From UBA1732 sp045114455 (GTDB lineage: Bacteria; Verrucomicrobiota; Lentisphaeria; Victivallales; UBA1829), in assembly GCA_045114455.1 (NCBI GenBank), contig JBGUKN010000033.1:12716-76715 (forward strand): a stretch of 64,000 nucleotides of DNA, read 5' to 3'. The position numbers and the translations under genes are program-made. The stretch's first letter is position 1. Each line of letters begins with the position of its first letter. Under the pieces are notes generated by a model, which was not told the origin of the DNA, did not search any database, and saw nothing but the letters and a program-made list of their open reading frames with translations. Shown one piece after another: positions 9,045-16,387 of the stretch.

Positions 9045-9529
9045 AACGACTCATGTATCCCGGCAGTTTCGACCCCGTCACAAACGGTCATCTGGACGTC
9101 ATCCGGCGCGCGTCGCGCATCGCCGACGAGGTGCTGGTGGCCGTCGCGCGCAACTCGGAAAAATCTCCTCTGTTCACGACGGAGGAGCGCATCGAGCTGA
9201 TCCGCACCGTCACGGCGTCCATTCCAAACATCCGCGTCGTCACGTTCACCGGACTTCTCGCCGATGCCGTGAATGCGTTCGAAGTCTCGGCGGTCATCCG
9301 CGGCCTGCGCGCCGTATCCGATTTCGAATACGAATTCCAGATGGCGCTCATGAACCGCGAACTGAACCCGGCATGCGAGACCCTCTTCATGATGCCGAGC
9401 CCGGAGTATTCGTTCCTGAGTTCGCGCCTCATCCGCGAGATCGCATCCTGCGGCGGGTCCGTCTCCGCGTTCGTGCCGCCGGAAGTCGTCGCCGCAATCC
9501 GCAACAAAATGGAGCAGGCAAAATCATGA
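9041..9529 (+). CDS. coaD: Phosphopantetheine adenylyltransferase
   Basis: 162 residues, the standard CoaD length. The nucleotidyltransferase signature YPGSFDPVTNGHLDVI at the N-terminus contains the TNGH motif. RGLRAVSDFEYEFQMALMN in the middle and EYSFLSSRLIREIA near the end complete the family pattern. The enzyme transfers AMP to 4'-phosphopantetheine in coenzyme A synthesis. It overlaps lpxH upstream and yceD downstream, each by an ATGA junction, giving a tight three-gene operon. Confidence 0.97.
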   Translation: MKRLMYPGSFDPVTNGHLDVIRRASRIADEVLVAVARNSEKSPLFTTEERIELIRTVTASIPNIRVVTFTGLLADAVNAFEVSAVIRGLRAVSDFEYEFQMALMNRELNPACETLFMMPSPEYSFLSSRLIREIASCGGSVSAFVPPEVVAAIRNKMEQAKS

Positions 9530-10173
9530 TCATCATCAACACATCGCATATCCTTCCCGACACTCCGTATCTGCTCGACGGAACGGAGTCCGCCGACATC
9601 CTGGAGCTTCCCGCCGACGCCGATCCGCCGCTCGCACCCGCGGGCGACATCACCTATCATCTTTCCGCGGTCATGGCTGGCGCCGACCTGATCGTGACCG
9701 GAAGCGTGTCCGTCCCGCTCGCCACTGTCTGCGCGCGCTGCCTCGACGACATCCGCGTCCCGATCTCGGTGAAAAAGCTCTGCTTCCATTTCGAAAAGGT
9801 CAAGGATCTGGAAGTCGACCTCACGGACGACGTCCGCGAAGAGCTTCTCCTCGCCATCCCGTCCTGCTTCTACTGTTCCCCTGACTGCAAAGGCATCTGC
9901 CCCATGTGCGGCACGAATCTCAATCATGCGTCGTGCGCCTGCGACAGGAATCCGGCGGAACCCGAACCCGATCCGGCGGCTCCGTCGCCGTGGGACCAGC
10001 TCGATGCCCTGAATCTCGCACCGGAAAAAACAGAAAAAGCGGCTTCGAAGAAATCAACGGAAAAGCCTGCAAAGAAGAAAACTGCCGCAGCAGCAAAGGA
10101 AAAAACGGCGAAAAAGAAAACCTCCGCTCCGGCATCCGGAAAAACCGGCGGCCGCGGCAAAAAGCAGGCCTGA
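9526..10173 (+). CDS. YceD/DUF177 family zinc-binding protein with Lys/Ala-rich tail
   Basis: 215 residues from the ATG overlapping the coaD stop. The DUF177 core shows CARCLDDI, then CSPDCKGICPMCGTNLNH and CAC, cysteines that probably bind zinc, followed by WDQLDALNL, the usual family end. About 50 extra residues follow, made almost only of Lys, Ala, Glu and Thr (for example KKTAAAAKEKTAKKKT), resembling a histone H1 or RNA-binding tail. In many bacteria yceD precedes rpmF and affects 23S rRNA maturation. Here no rpmF follows; a convergent transporter does. Function is known only at family level. Confidence 0.85.
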   Translation: MIIINTSHILPDTPYLLDGTESADILELPADADPPLAPAGDITYHLSAVMAGADLIVTGSVSVPLATVCARCLDDIRVPISVKKLCFHFEKVKDLEVDLTDDVREELLLAIPSCFYCSPDCKGICPMCGTNLNHASCACDRNPAEPEPDPAAPSPWDQLDALNLAPEKTEKAASKKSTEKPAKKKTAAAAKEKTAKKKTSAPASGKTGGRGKKQA

Positions 10174-10184
10174 AATCCGCAGTC

Positions 10185-11468
10185 TTATTTGCGCGGGAGG
10201 CGTTCCGTGCGGATCGGAAGCAGATAGAGCGCCGTCAGGAAGTTGACCGCCGCGACGAGTACGACCACACCGACGGTGGAGATTATGCCGTGCGACATGA
10301 GCTGCGCGGTAACGACCGTGCCGATCGCGATCGCAAAGGAGTTTACGATGTTGTTCGCGGCGACGGCGCGTGCGACCTCCTGCGGGTCGGCCTTGTGCTG
10401 AAGCAGGGCGTTCAGCGGGACGGAGTAGAAGCCGCCGCATGCCGCAAGCAGCACCAGGTCTGCGGCGATCCGCCAGGAGGCGGGGAACTTGAGAAGCTCG
10501 CCGACGGCGAAGAGCGTTTCGGGATCGTCCGGGACGTGCGTCCATGAACGCGCCGCGAAGAACAGGTCGAGCGTGAAGAACGCCATGAGGACCAGCGCGG
10601 GCGAAACGAGCGGCATCACGGGGCGGCGGCGTCCGACGGTCTGGCACAGCACGGACCCGATGGCAACGCCCGCGGAGAAAAGCAGATAAAGGATCGGGAC
10701 GAGGTGCGGCGTCGCGTTCAGCACGTCCTTGCAGAACCCGGCCAGCAGAGACACGTAGAGCGCGGCAGTCATCCAGAACGTCGAAAGTCCGATCACGCAG
10801 TGCGTCAGGATCCTGTCCCGGAACACGGCTTTCAGGACGTCCCACGAGGCGCGGACGATGTTCGGGTCGATGCGGAGCGAGGGGGATTCCGGCGGCATGT
10901 CCGGGATCAGGAACGCGCCGCAGAGCCCGAGGGCGGCCATGAGCAGGATGACCGCGCCCGTCACGAGGCCGCCGTGCGGGATGGTGATCAGGTAGTTGCC
11001 GAGGACCGCGCCGAAGATGACCGCGACGTAGGTCCCGGCGTTCACATAAGCGTTGCCGCGCAGGAGTTCGCGTTCCTCCAGCATCTGCGGGATGTAGGCA
11101 TATTTGAGCGGGCTGAAGAGCGCGGACTGCGTGCCCATGAAGAACAGCAGTGCGAGCAGCGGCCAGATGCTGCCCCGGATGAATGCGAAGAAGACCGGGA
11201 CCATGAGCACGAATTCCATGATCTTGCAGGCGCGGAAGAGCTTGTGGCGCGGGAACTTGTCGGCGAGCTGGCCGGCGGTGGCGGAGAACGGGAAGTACGG
11301 GAGCATGAGGAGCGCCATGGCCGTGAAGGACAGGGCGTTCGCCGTGCCGGACGAGTAGCCGGACTGGTAGGAGATCATGATGACCAGCGCGTTGCGGAAA
11401 AGATTGTCGTTGAACGCGCCGAAGAAGAACGTCAGAAAGAACGGAAAGAATCTGCGGGAGAAAAACAT
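10185..11468 (-). CDS. MFS transporter, LplT/Aas-like lysophospholipid flippase
   Basis: 427 residues with about twelve hydrophobic helices. The N-terminal FFGAFNDNLFRNALVIM and the loop MGTQSALFSPLKYAYIPQ match the LplT family and the transporter half of Aas fusions, which flip lysophospholipids across the inner membrane for re-acylation. No acyltransferase domain is fused here. It is convergent with yceD and has its own promoter at 11548-11575. Another MFS substrate is possible. Confidence 0.75.
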   Translation of the reverse strand: MFFSRRFFPFFLTFFFGAFNDNLFRNALVIMISYQSGYSSGTANALSFTAMALLMLPYFPFSATAGQLADKFPRHKLFRACKIMEFVLMVPVFFAFIRGSIWPLLALLFFMGTQSALFSPLKYAYIPQMLEERELLRGNAYVNAGTYVAVIFGAVLGNYLITIPHGGLVTGAVILLMAALGLCGAFLIPDMPPESPSLRIDPNIVRASWDVLKAVFRDRILTHCVIGLSTFWMTAALYVSLLAGFCKDVLNATPHLVPILYLLFSAGVAIGSVLCQTVGRRRPVMPLVSPALVLMAFFTLDLFFAARSWTHVPDDPETLFAVGELLKFPASWRIAADLVLLAACGGFYSVPLNALLQHKADPQEVARAVAANNIVNSFAIAIGTVVTAQLMSHGIISTVGVVVLVAAVNFLTALYLLPIRTERLPRK

Positions 11469-11547
11469 GTCGGGTTCCGGGAAAGAAAAAGTGTTTCCAG
11501 AGGAAGGCTGGCTGCGGAAGTTCAGGAATAAAACGGGATTGAACTAT

Positions 11548-11575
11548 AATATAGAACTCTGCGCCGGAAAGTCAA
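11548..11575 (-). promoter_or_regulatory. Promoter of the LplT-like gene
   Basis: Minus strand: -35 TTGACT (11570-11575), 16-bp spacer, -10 TATATT (11548-11553). Confidence 0.7.
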
Positions 11576-11636
11576 GCGGGGGACGGTGCGGACGTCATTC
11601 GGCATGTCGTCTTTTCGCTTTTTTTGCGAATCCGAC

Positions 11637-11665
11637 TTGACAAATCCTTCGGAAACGGCTATCTT
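11637..11665 (+). promoter_or_regulatory. Promoter of the RDD-like gene
   Basis: Plus strand: -35 TTGACA (11637-11642), 17-bp spacer, -10 TATCTT (11660-11665). Confidence 0.65.
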
Positions 11666-11716
11666 ATTATTTTCAAAAGGTTTTTACTTCTTAACGATAA
11701 CGAAACAGGTCTTATT

Positions 11717-12646
11717 ATGGCGAATTATGATGTCAAGGACGTGAACGGCGTCGAACACCTCAGGCTTGAGGAATCCGACGTCGCCGCTCTCGTCGAGTCC
11801 GATCAGGTCACGGCCACCTGCCCCATGAAGAAATCCCCCATGCCGTCCTGGTCCACCGCCGCAAAATTCGATTTCCTCACCAATCTGCTCGACGAACAGC
11901 GCAAACGCCTCGCAGTAAACGCTGCACAGGCACGCGACATCAGCATTTTCTCCCAGCAGGAGCTCACGGACCAGCAGAAAATCGCGCTCGCCGAAGAGGA
12001 AAAATTCGTGGCGAAGCCTGCCGCTCCGGTCGCCCGCCTCAAGGCGTTCTTCATCGACTTCATCTTCGCGATTTTCAAGGCCGTCCCGGTGGAGCTCGCC
12101 GCCATCGTTGCGGTCTACCTGGTGGCCGTGTCCGGCGCCTCCTCCCTGCCGCAGGCGCCCGCAGGTCTCGGCTCCGATGCCGTCAGCCTCGCTCCGGCCC
12201 CGGCAGGCGCGAAGGCGAAGCTCAAGATCGCTCCGACCAAGTTCGCCGAACTCGACGCCGATCTCGGATACAAGGCCGGGTCCGTCATCGACGACAAGGT
12301 CGCAAAGGAACAATACATCTGCCTCTCCTCCGAAAAAGGCAAGGCAGTCTGGATCAAATCCGCCACGGCGGGACGCATCGCACTCGGCGCCGCGTTCCTG
12401 TTCTTCGCATGGGAATTCGTCATGCTCGGCTGGGGACTCTGCGCCCACGGCCAGACGCGCGGCATGAAGAAGAACGGCCTGACGCTCTCCAATGCCAGGG
12501 ACGTCCGCGTGGAGCTGAACGGGTTCCAGGTGTTCGTGTCCGTCCTGGTGACGCTCGTGACCTGGACCTTCGCCTGGATCCTCGTGCTGACGATCAAGCG
12601 TTCCCCCGCCGAGCTCGTTTCGTTCACGCGCTGCACCGCGGAATAA
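11717..12646 (+). CDS. RDD-like integral membrane protein
   Basis: 309 residues from ATG at 11717; earlier in-frame starts would lie around or before the predicted promoter, so they were not chosen. The first 100 residues are soluble and charged. Three hydrophobic segments follow, near 110-140, 225-250 and 270-295. The patterns RLKAFFIDFIF and AHGQTRGMKKNGLTL resemble the two conserved blocks of RDD proteins (Arg/Asp in the first helix and a GQTxGK-like loop). The loop of about 80 residues between helices is longer than usual. RDD function is mostly unknown (transport is proposed). The gene is monocistronic, between a promoter and a strong terminator. Confidence 0.6.
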   Translation: MANYDVKDVNGVEHLRLEESDVAALVESDQVTATCPMKKSPMPSWSTAAKFDFLTNLLDEQRKRLAVNAAQARDISIFSQQELTDQQKIALAEEEKFVAKPAAPVARLKAFFIDFIFAIFKAVPVELAAIVAVYLVAVSGASSLPQAPAGLGSDAVSLAPAPAGAKAKLKIAPTKFAELDADLGYKAGSVIDDKVAKEQYICLSSEKGKAVWIKSATAGRIALGAAFLFFAWEFVMLGWGLCAHGQTRGMKKNGLTLSNARDVRVELNGFQVFVSVLVTLVTWTFAWILVLTIKRSPAELVSFTRCTAE

Positions 12647-12670
12647 CCGGTCTTTTTTCCGTTTTTTCAG

Positions 12671-12699
12671 GCGCCGTGCTTCGGTACGGCGCTTTTTTT
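12671..12699 (+). terminator. Terminator after the RDD-like gene
   Basis: A perfect 7-bp stem GCGCCGT/ACGGCGC (12671-12692) with an 8-nt loop is followed by seven T residues. Confidence 0.9.
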
Positions 12700-12762
12700 G
12701 TCGGCTTCTGTCTGTCCGGCGATCATTCCGCGGATGGCGGCGGGAGCGGCATGGAAAACGAC

Positions 12763-12799
12763 AAAAAAGCCCTCCGTCGCAGCAAAGACGACGAAGGGC
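12763..12799 (-). terminator. Terminator of the dfx-fprA-rubredoxin operon
   Basis: Minus strand: an 11-bp stem with one G-U (12769-12799, arms GCCCTTCGTCG and CGACGGAGGGC) is followed by six T residues. Confidence 0.9.
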
Positions 12800-12860
12800 A
12801 ATGTACCGTTATGTCCGCTCCGGCGCTAATTCAGCGGGCGGAGCGGAACCGGAGCCGGAA

Positions 12861-13019
12861 TCATTCCGGGTTGAAATCGGACTTGGAAACGCCGCAGACG
12901 GGGCAGCCCCAGTCTTCCGGGACGTCTTCCCAGGCGGTTCCGGGCGCGATTCCGCTGTCGGGATCGCCGACGGCGGGGTCATAGACATAACCGCAGACGC
13001 TGCAAACATACTTTTTCAT
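12861..13019 (-). CDS. Rubredoxin
   Basis: 52 residues. Two iron-binding knuckles, CSVCGYVYDP at 6-15 and CPVCGVSKSDF at 39-49, hold a mononuclear Fe(Cys)4 site. The GDPDSGIAPGTAWEDVPEDW block between them is classical for rubredoxin. It is the last gene of the dfx-fprA-rub operon, where rubredoxin usually passes electrons from NAD(P)H:rubredoxin reductase to the flavodiiron protein and to superoxide reductase. AGAAAGGA precedes the start. Confidence 0.97.
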   Translation of the reverse strand: MKKYVCSVCGYVYDPAVGDPDSGIAPGTAWEDVPEDWGCPVCGVSKSDFNPE

Positions 13020-13055
13020 GATGGAGAATCCTTTCTGGTTTCGAACGTGGTGTGA

Positions 13056-14261
13056 TTATTGAGCGGAGCGCGCGAGAAGCGCGTCGCCGACGGCTTTGCC
13101 GAGGGCCGCACACTGGTCAAGCGCCGCCGCGGTGGGAACGTATTTGACTTTCAGGCCGGGCGCCACGAGTTCGACGCCCGCGCCCTTCAGGTATTCCTCG
13201 ATCTTCGCGACGGATTCGCCGCTCCAGCCGAAAGAGCCGAACGCAGCGCCGATCATGTTTTTGGGGCGGAGTCCGCGGAGATAGGTCAGGACGTCCGCCG
13301 TGCGTGGATAGAGGTCGTTGTTGATGGTGGGGGAGCCGACGACGAGGGCGGAGGCTTTCAGCATGGCGGCCGCGGCGTCGCTGCGCGTGCAGGATGCCAG
13401 ACAGAGGACCTGGACGCCGCATCCGGTCTCGCGGATGGCGTCGGCGATCGCAAACGCCATTTTTTCGGTGCTGTGCCACATGGTGTCGTAAAGCACGAGG
13501 GCGTTGGGCGTGACCGCCTGTTCGGCGAATTCCTTGTACCACGCGAACGGAGTGCCCAGCATGTCGACGCGCCACAGCGGACCGTGGTCGGGGGCGATGA
13601 CAGCGACGTCGAGGCCGAGGCCGGGGAAGGCTTCGAGGAGCTTCAGGACCTGCGGGGAATACGGCAGAAGGATGTTCGCGTAGTAGCGTTCGGCTTCCTC
13701 GCGCATGGTCGGGAGGTCGTTCTCGTCCGCGAAGATCTTGGCAACTGCATAGTGCATGCCGAAGCCGTCCTGCGAGAAGAGGACGTTGTCGCCGGTGAGG
13801 TAGCTGAACATGCTGTCCGGCCAGTGGAGCATACGGGTCTCGACGAACTTGAGCGAGGATTCGCCGAGTTCGATGGCGTCGCCGCTCTTTACGGGCATGA
13901 TCTTTCCGGCGAGGTCGTGGAAATGGGCTTCGAGCGCCTTCACGCCGAGGGTGGAAGCATAGACTTCGGACGGATTCACGCGGGCGATGGTCTCGGGCAA
14001 GGCGCCGGAATGGTCCATTTCGGCATGGTTGGAGACGATCACATCGATCTTCGAGGGGTCGACGACGGATGCGATACGCTCCATCATCTCGCCGGAGAAC
14101 GGCGCCTTGACCGTATCGATGAGCGTGATCTTCCGATCCATGACGAGAAATGCGTTATAGGTGGAACCGCGGCGCGTGGTGTAACCGTGGAACTCCTTGA
14201 GCTGCCAGTCGATGGCGCCGACCCACCAGACTTTGGGGGAAATCCGGATCGCTTTCATCAT
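13056..14261 (-). CDS. fprA: Flavodiiron protein (A-type flavoprotein, O2/NO reductase)
   Basis: 401 residues. The N-terminal metallo-beta-lactamase domain has the diiron ligands H79-x-E81-x-D83-H84, H146, D165 and H226. The C-terminal flavodoxin domain from about 255 contains ALVLYDTMWHSTEKMA and SPTINNDLYP for FMN. The enzyme reduces oxygen to water (or NO to N2O) in the cytoplasm. No rubredoxin domain is fused; a separate rubredoxin gene follows 36 bp downstream. ATG at 14261 or the next codon is the start. Confidence 0.95.
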   Translation of the reverse strand: MMKAIRISPKVWWVGAIDWQLKEFHGYTTRRGSTYNAFLVMDRKITLIDTVKAPFSGEMMERIASVVDPSKIDVIVSNHAEMDHSGALPETIARVNPSEVYASTLGVKALEAHFHDLAGKIMPVKSGDAIELGESSLKFVETRMLHWPDSMFSYLTGDNVLFSQDGFGMHYAVAKIFADENDLPTMREEAERYYANILLPYSPQVLKLLEAFPGLGLDVAVIAPDHGPLWRVDMLGTPFAWYKEFAEQAVTPNALVLYDTMWHSTEKMAFAIADAIRETGCGVQVLCLASCTRSDAAAAMLKASALVVGSPTINNDLYPRTADVLTYLRGLRPKNMIGAAFGSFGWSGESVAKIEEYLKGAGVELVAPGLKVKYVPTAAALDQCAALGKAVGDALLARSAQ

Positions 14262-14309
14262 AATAGTGCGTGTGTCCTTTCGTGAGGGTATCGTAAAGAT
14301 TATTTGGGA

Positions 14310-14708
14310 TTACGGGATGGTAAAGGCCCAGAGGCCGTGGAGATTGCAGTATTCGCGAAGGATGAGGCCGCCGCGGTATTTGACGGGAAACACGGCTTCC
14401 GGCGCGTCGCCCGGCTTCAGATACTTGCGGAAGACCATGTCGCCGTCGACGACCTCGATCCACTGGATGTAGTGCGCCTCCAGCATCGGATGCGCCACCG
14501 CGCCGACCATGACTTTGAGCCAGTCGCCCTGCGGCTCCGCCACCGGGACATGCTTTTCGCCAGCGCCGTCGGAACGGTTTTCCATCATGCGCGTCAGGCC
14601 GCGTCCGCAGCAGGCGAGGATGCAGTCGTCCCCTTTTTCGCAGGGCTGAAGCGCTTCAAAGACAACGCCGCACTCGGCGCATTTCCAGATCGGATTCGGT
14701 TCCTTCAT
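14310..14708 (-). CDS. dfx: Desulfoferrodoxin (superoxide reductase)
   Basis: 132 residues. The N-terminal desulforedoxin-like site uses C10, C13, C33 and C34 (CAEC ... ACCG), with two further cysteines at 23 and 29 that are unusual. The superoxide-reducing iron centre has H53 (EKHVP), H73 and H79 (AHPMLEAHY), C121 and H124 (CNLHGLW). E51/K52 are the conserved residues of the activation loop. The enzyme reduces superoxide to peroxide without making oxygen. It is first in the operon with fprA and rubredoxin. Confidence 0.95.
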   Translation of the reverse strand: MKEPNPIWKCAECGVVFEALQPCEKGDDCILACCGRGLTRMMENRSDGAGEKHVPVAEPQGDWLKVMVGAVAHPMLEAHYIQWIEVVDGDMVFRKYLKPGDAPEAVFPVKYRGGLILREYCNLHGLWAFTIP

Positions 14709-14798
14709 CGTGATTCCCCCTCATTCTTGCAGGTTCGGCCGTGCCGTTCCGGCCGGCGGTTCCGCCCGGATGACGCACGAGCCTTTCATTCTTCCAAT

Positions 14799-14827
14799 AC
14801 TGTATCACCTGCGCACGGAAAATGCAA
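14799..14827 (-). promoter_or_regulatory. dfx-fprA-rub promoter
   Basis: Minus strand: -35 TTGCAT (14822-14827), 17-bp spacer, -10 TACAGT (14799-14804). Confidence 0.6.
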
Positions 14828-14861
14828 GCCCGCAACGAGGAAAAGCCGGGAAGAAAAAACG

Positions 14862-14902
14862 AAAAAGCCGCCGGGGGAGCGGTGAAACTCCTGCCCGACG
14901 GC
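14862..14902 (-). terminator. Terminator of the phage-like island operon
   Basis: Minus strand: a 9-bp stem with one G-U (arms GCCGTCGGG and CCCGGCGGC, 14867-14902) is followed by five T residues. It lies just past the last island gene and just before the dfx promoter, marking the island edge. Confidence 0.8.
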
Positions 14903-14916
14903 AAAAAGAAAAACCA

Positions 14917-15333
14917 TCAGTCTCCGTTCGGTCCGGACCCGGAAGCGGTGTCGTCGGACCCCTGCGACAATTCCTGACCGAAGTCGCTCCGGATGAGGGC
15001 GGCGGCATCCGTCAGATGGTCGGCGGTTCCGATGTAGTTGATCGTGACCTCGTGCGAGACCGCGGCGGAATTGAAGATGCCGGGCGAGACCCGCCTGCGG
15101 TACTGAAGCGCATAGGTCCCCTCCGGCGCACTCGCGTAATCCCCGGTGATGACGGTGCTTTTCAGCACGGGCGCGGCCGTATCCGGATCGACGCCGACAC
15201 GCTGGATGGCAACCGTGCCGCTGCCGGACAGGGATTTTTCCGCAAGTCCGCCGAGGGCGGAATTGACGCCGGAGCACCCGGAGAACGGAATGATTGCAGC
15301 GACAGAAACAAAAATCAAAGAAAGACGATACAT
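14917..15333 (-). CDS. Putative lipoprotein, last gene of the island
   Basis: 138 residues with a lipoprotein signal (MYRLSLIFVSVAAIIPFSGC, Cys20 as the lipidated residue). The mature part is polar, Gly/Ser/Asp rich and without recognisable motifs. It sits 22 bp after the small TM protein and directly before the operon terminator. Rz1-type spanin lipoproteins occupy similar late positions in phages, but this protein is longer and not proline-rich, so that role is only a guess. Confidence 0.65.
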   Translation of the reverse strand: MYRLSLIFVSVAAIIPFSGCSGVNSALGGLAEKSLSGSGTVAIQRVGVDPDTAAPVLKSTVITGDYASAPEGTYALQYRRRVSPGIFNSAAVSHEVTINYIGTADHLTDAAALIRSDFGQELSQGSDDTASGSGPNGD

Positions 15334-15355
15334 GTTGAACCCTTGAAATTGAATG

Positions 15356-15586
15356 TTATTTGTTGAGCATTTCCTTTGCTCCGGCGAGGACGGCGGCGCA
15401 GATTACTCCGATGACAAGCGTGATGAAGGCTTTCATAGCCGTTTTCCGTCCAGTTTGAAACGCCTCGGCGAGGGTGCGGAGCGTATCCGCCGTCTTCGCG
15501 TCGATCCCGTTCGGACACCCGTGATCGTAGGAAGCCAGGATATCGGTGAAGATGGCGGCGATCTCGTTTTTGTCCTGATCCGTCAT
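15356..15586 (-). CDS. Small protein with C-terminal membrane helix, holin-like
   Basis: 76 residues from ATG at 15586, which overlaps the previous stop (ATGA); longer upstream starts are not needed. Residues 1-48 are soluble and 53-72 (AFITLVIGVICAAVLAGAKE) form one hydrophobic helix. One-helix proteins of this size near the end of a phage cluster are often holin-like or XhlA-like. No lysin is evident beside it, so lysis function is uncertain. Confidence 0.6.
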   Translation of the reverse strand: MTDQDKNEIAAIFTDILASYDHGCPNGIDAKTADTLRTLAEAFQTGRKTAMKAFITLVIGVICAAVLAGAKEMLNK

Positions 15587-15972
15587 ATGCGCTTTTTCCC
15601 TTCCTTGTAGGCGTTCCAACCGAACATCTGACAAATGAGAGCGGCGAGGATCCCGGTCAGCATGCAGACCGGACGGCAATCGTACACGGCCTCAAGCATG
15701 ACGTTTGCGGCAAGACGGGCATTCGCATCCGTGAACGACCGGAACGTTTTGTACGGCAGAGAGTATTCCCAGTCGTGAATTTCCGCGGACGCCTCCAGCG
15801 GACGGAGCAGACATGAAAGCATGTGCCGGAACCATGCCGGCCATCGGTCCGGTCCGACGCCGTTGCATGCGGCGGCGAGCTCGTCCCCCGATGCCTGCCA
15901 GAACGATTCCGGGGCGAAGGCTCCGAACTCACGACAGAACGCACGCAGGAATTGAGCACGGGACGGCGTCAT
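15583..15972 (-). CDS. Phage protein with HDWxY motif, DUF1353-like
   Basis: 129 residues. The central block SAEIHDWEYSLP and the following FTDANARLAANVMLEA resemble the HDxxY ... AD...F pattern of DUF1353 and related small phage proteins, some thought to be hydrolase-like. A hydrophobic C-terminal stretch (VCMLTGILAALICQMFGW) could be membrane-associated. Four bases overlap with each neighbour. The family call is weak; no function is claimed. Confidence 0.5.
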   Translation of the reverse strand: MTPSRAQFLRAFCREFGAFAPESFWQASGDELAAACNGVGPDRWPAWFRHMLSCLLRPLEASAEIHDWEYSLPYKTFRSFTDANARLAANVMLEAVYDCRPVCMLTGILAALICQMFGWNAYKEGKKRI

Positions 15973-16367
15973 CTGTCCGCCGCTCCCTTCACGAGTTCCG
16001 CCCAGGTGATTCCGAACCGGAGCGCGTCCGCCATGAGCTCGACGATCCGGGCGCGGCCCTCCGCGACCACCTCCTCAGACACGCCGCGATCCCGTGCGAA
16101 CGCGATCAGGTCGGACGAGATGCCGTTTTGTGCCGCAGCGAGAAACTCGGCGGGCGTGATCCTGTCGGTTTTGCTCGCGAGGTCCGCGATCAGATCGGCA
16201 AACGCCGCGCAGATGCGTTCCTGCGGCGTCGGTTCGCCGTCGTCCGTGATCGCGCCGCCGAGCTGGATAAACAACTCGTCCGTCACGGGCGAAACGATTG
16301 ATCCATCCGTTAATTTCAGCGGGTCCGGGCGATGATCGTAAGTTTTTCCGTTGATTGTGTATTCCAT
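15969..16367 (-). CDS. Phage protein downstream of the fibre gene, possible fibre chaperone
   Basis: 132 residues. The N-terminus (NGKTYDHRPDPLKLTDGS, then SPVTDELFIQLGG) is followed by a helical, Ala-rich region. Placement 20 bp after the fibre gene and the mixed beta/helical layout resemble tail-fibre assembly proteins. I cannot match it to a named family from sequence alone. It overlaps the next gene by 4 nt. Confidence 0.5.
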   Translation of the reverse strand: MEYTINGKTYDHRPDPLKLTDGSIVSPVTDELFIQLGGAITDDGEPTPQERICAAFADLIADLASKTDRITPAEFLAAAQNGISSDLIAFARDRGVSEEVVAEGRARIVELMADALRFGITWAELVKGAADR

Positions 16368-16387
16368 TGTTCAGTCCTCCTTATGTT

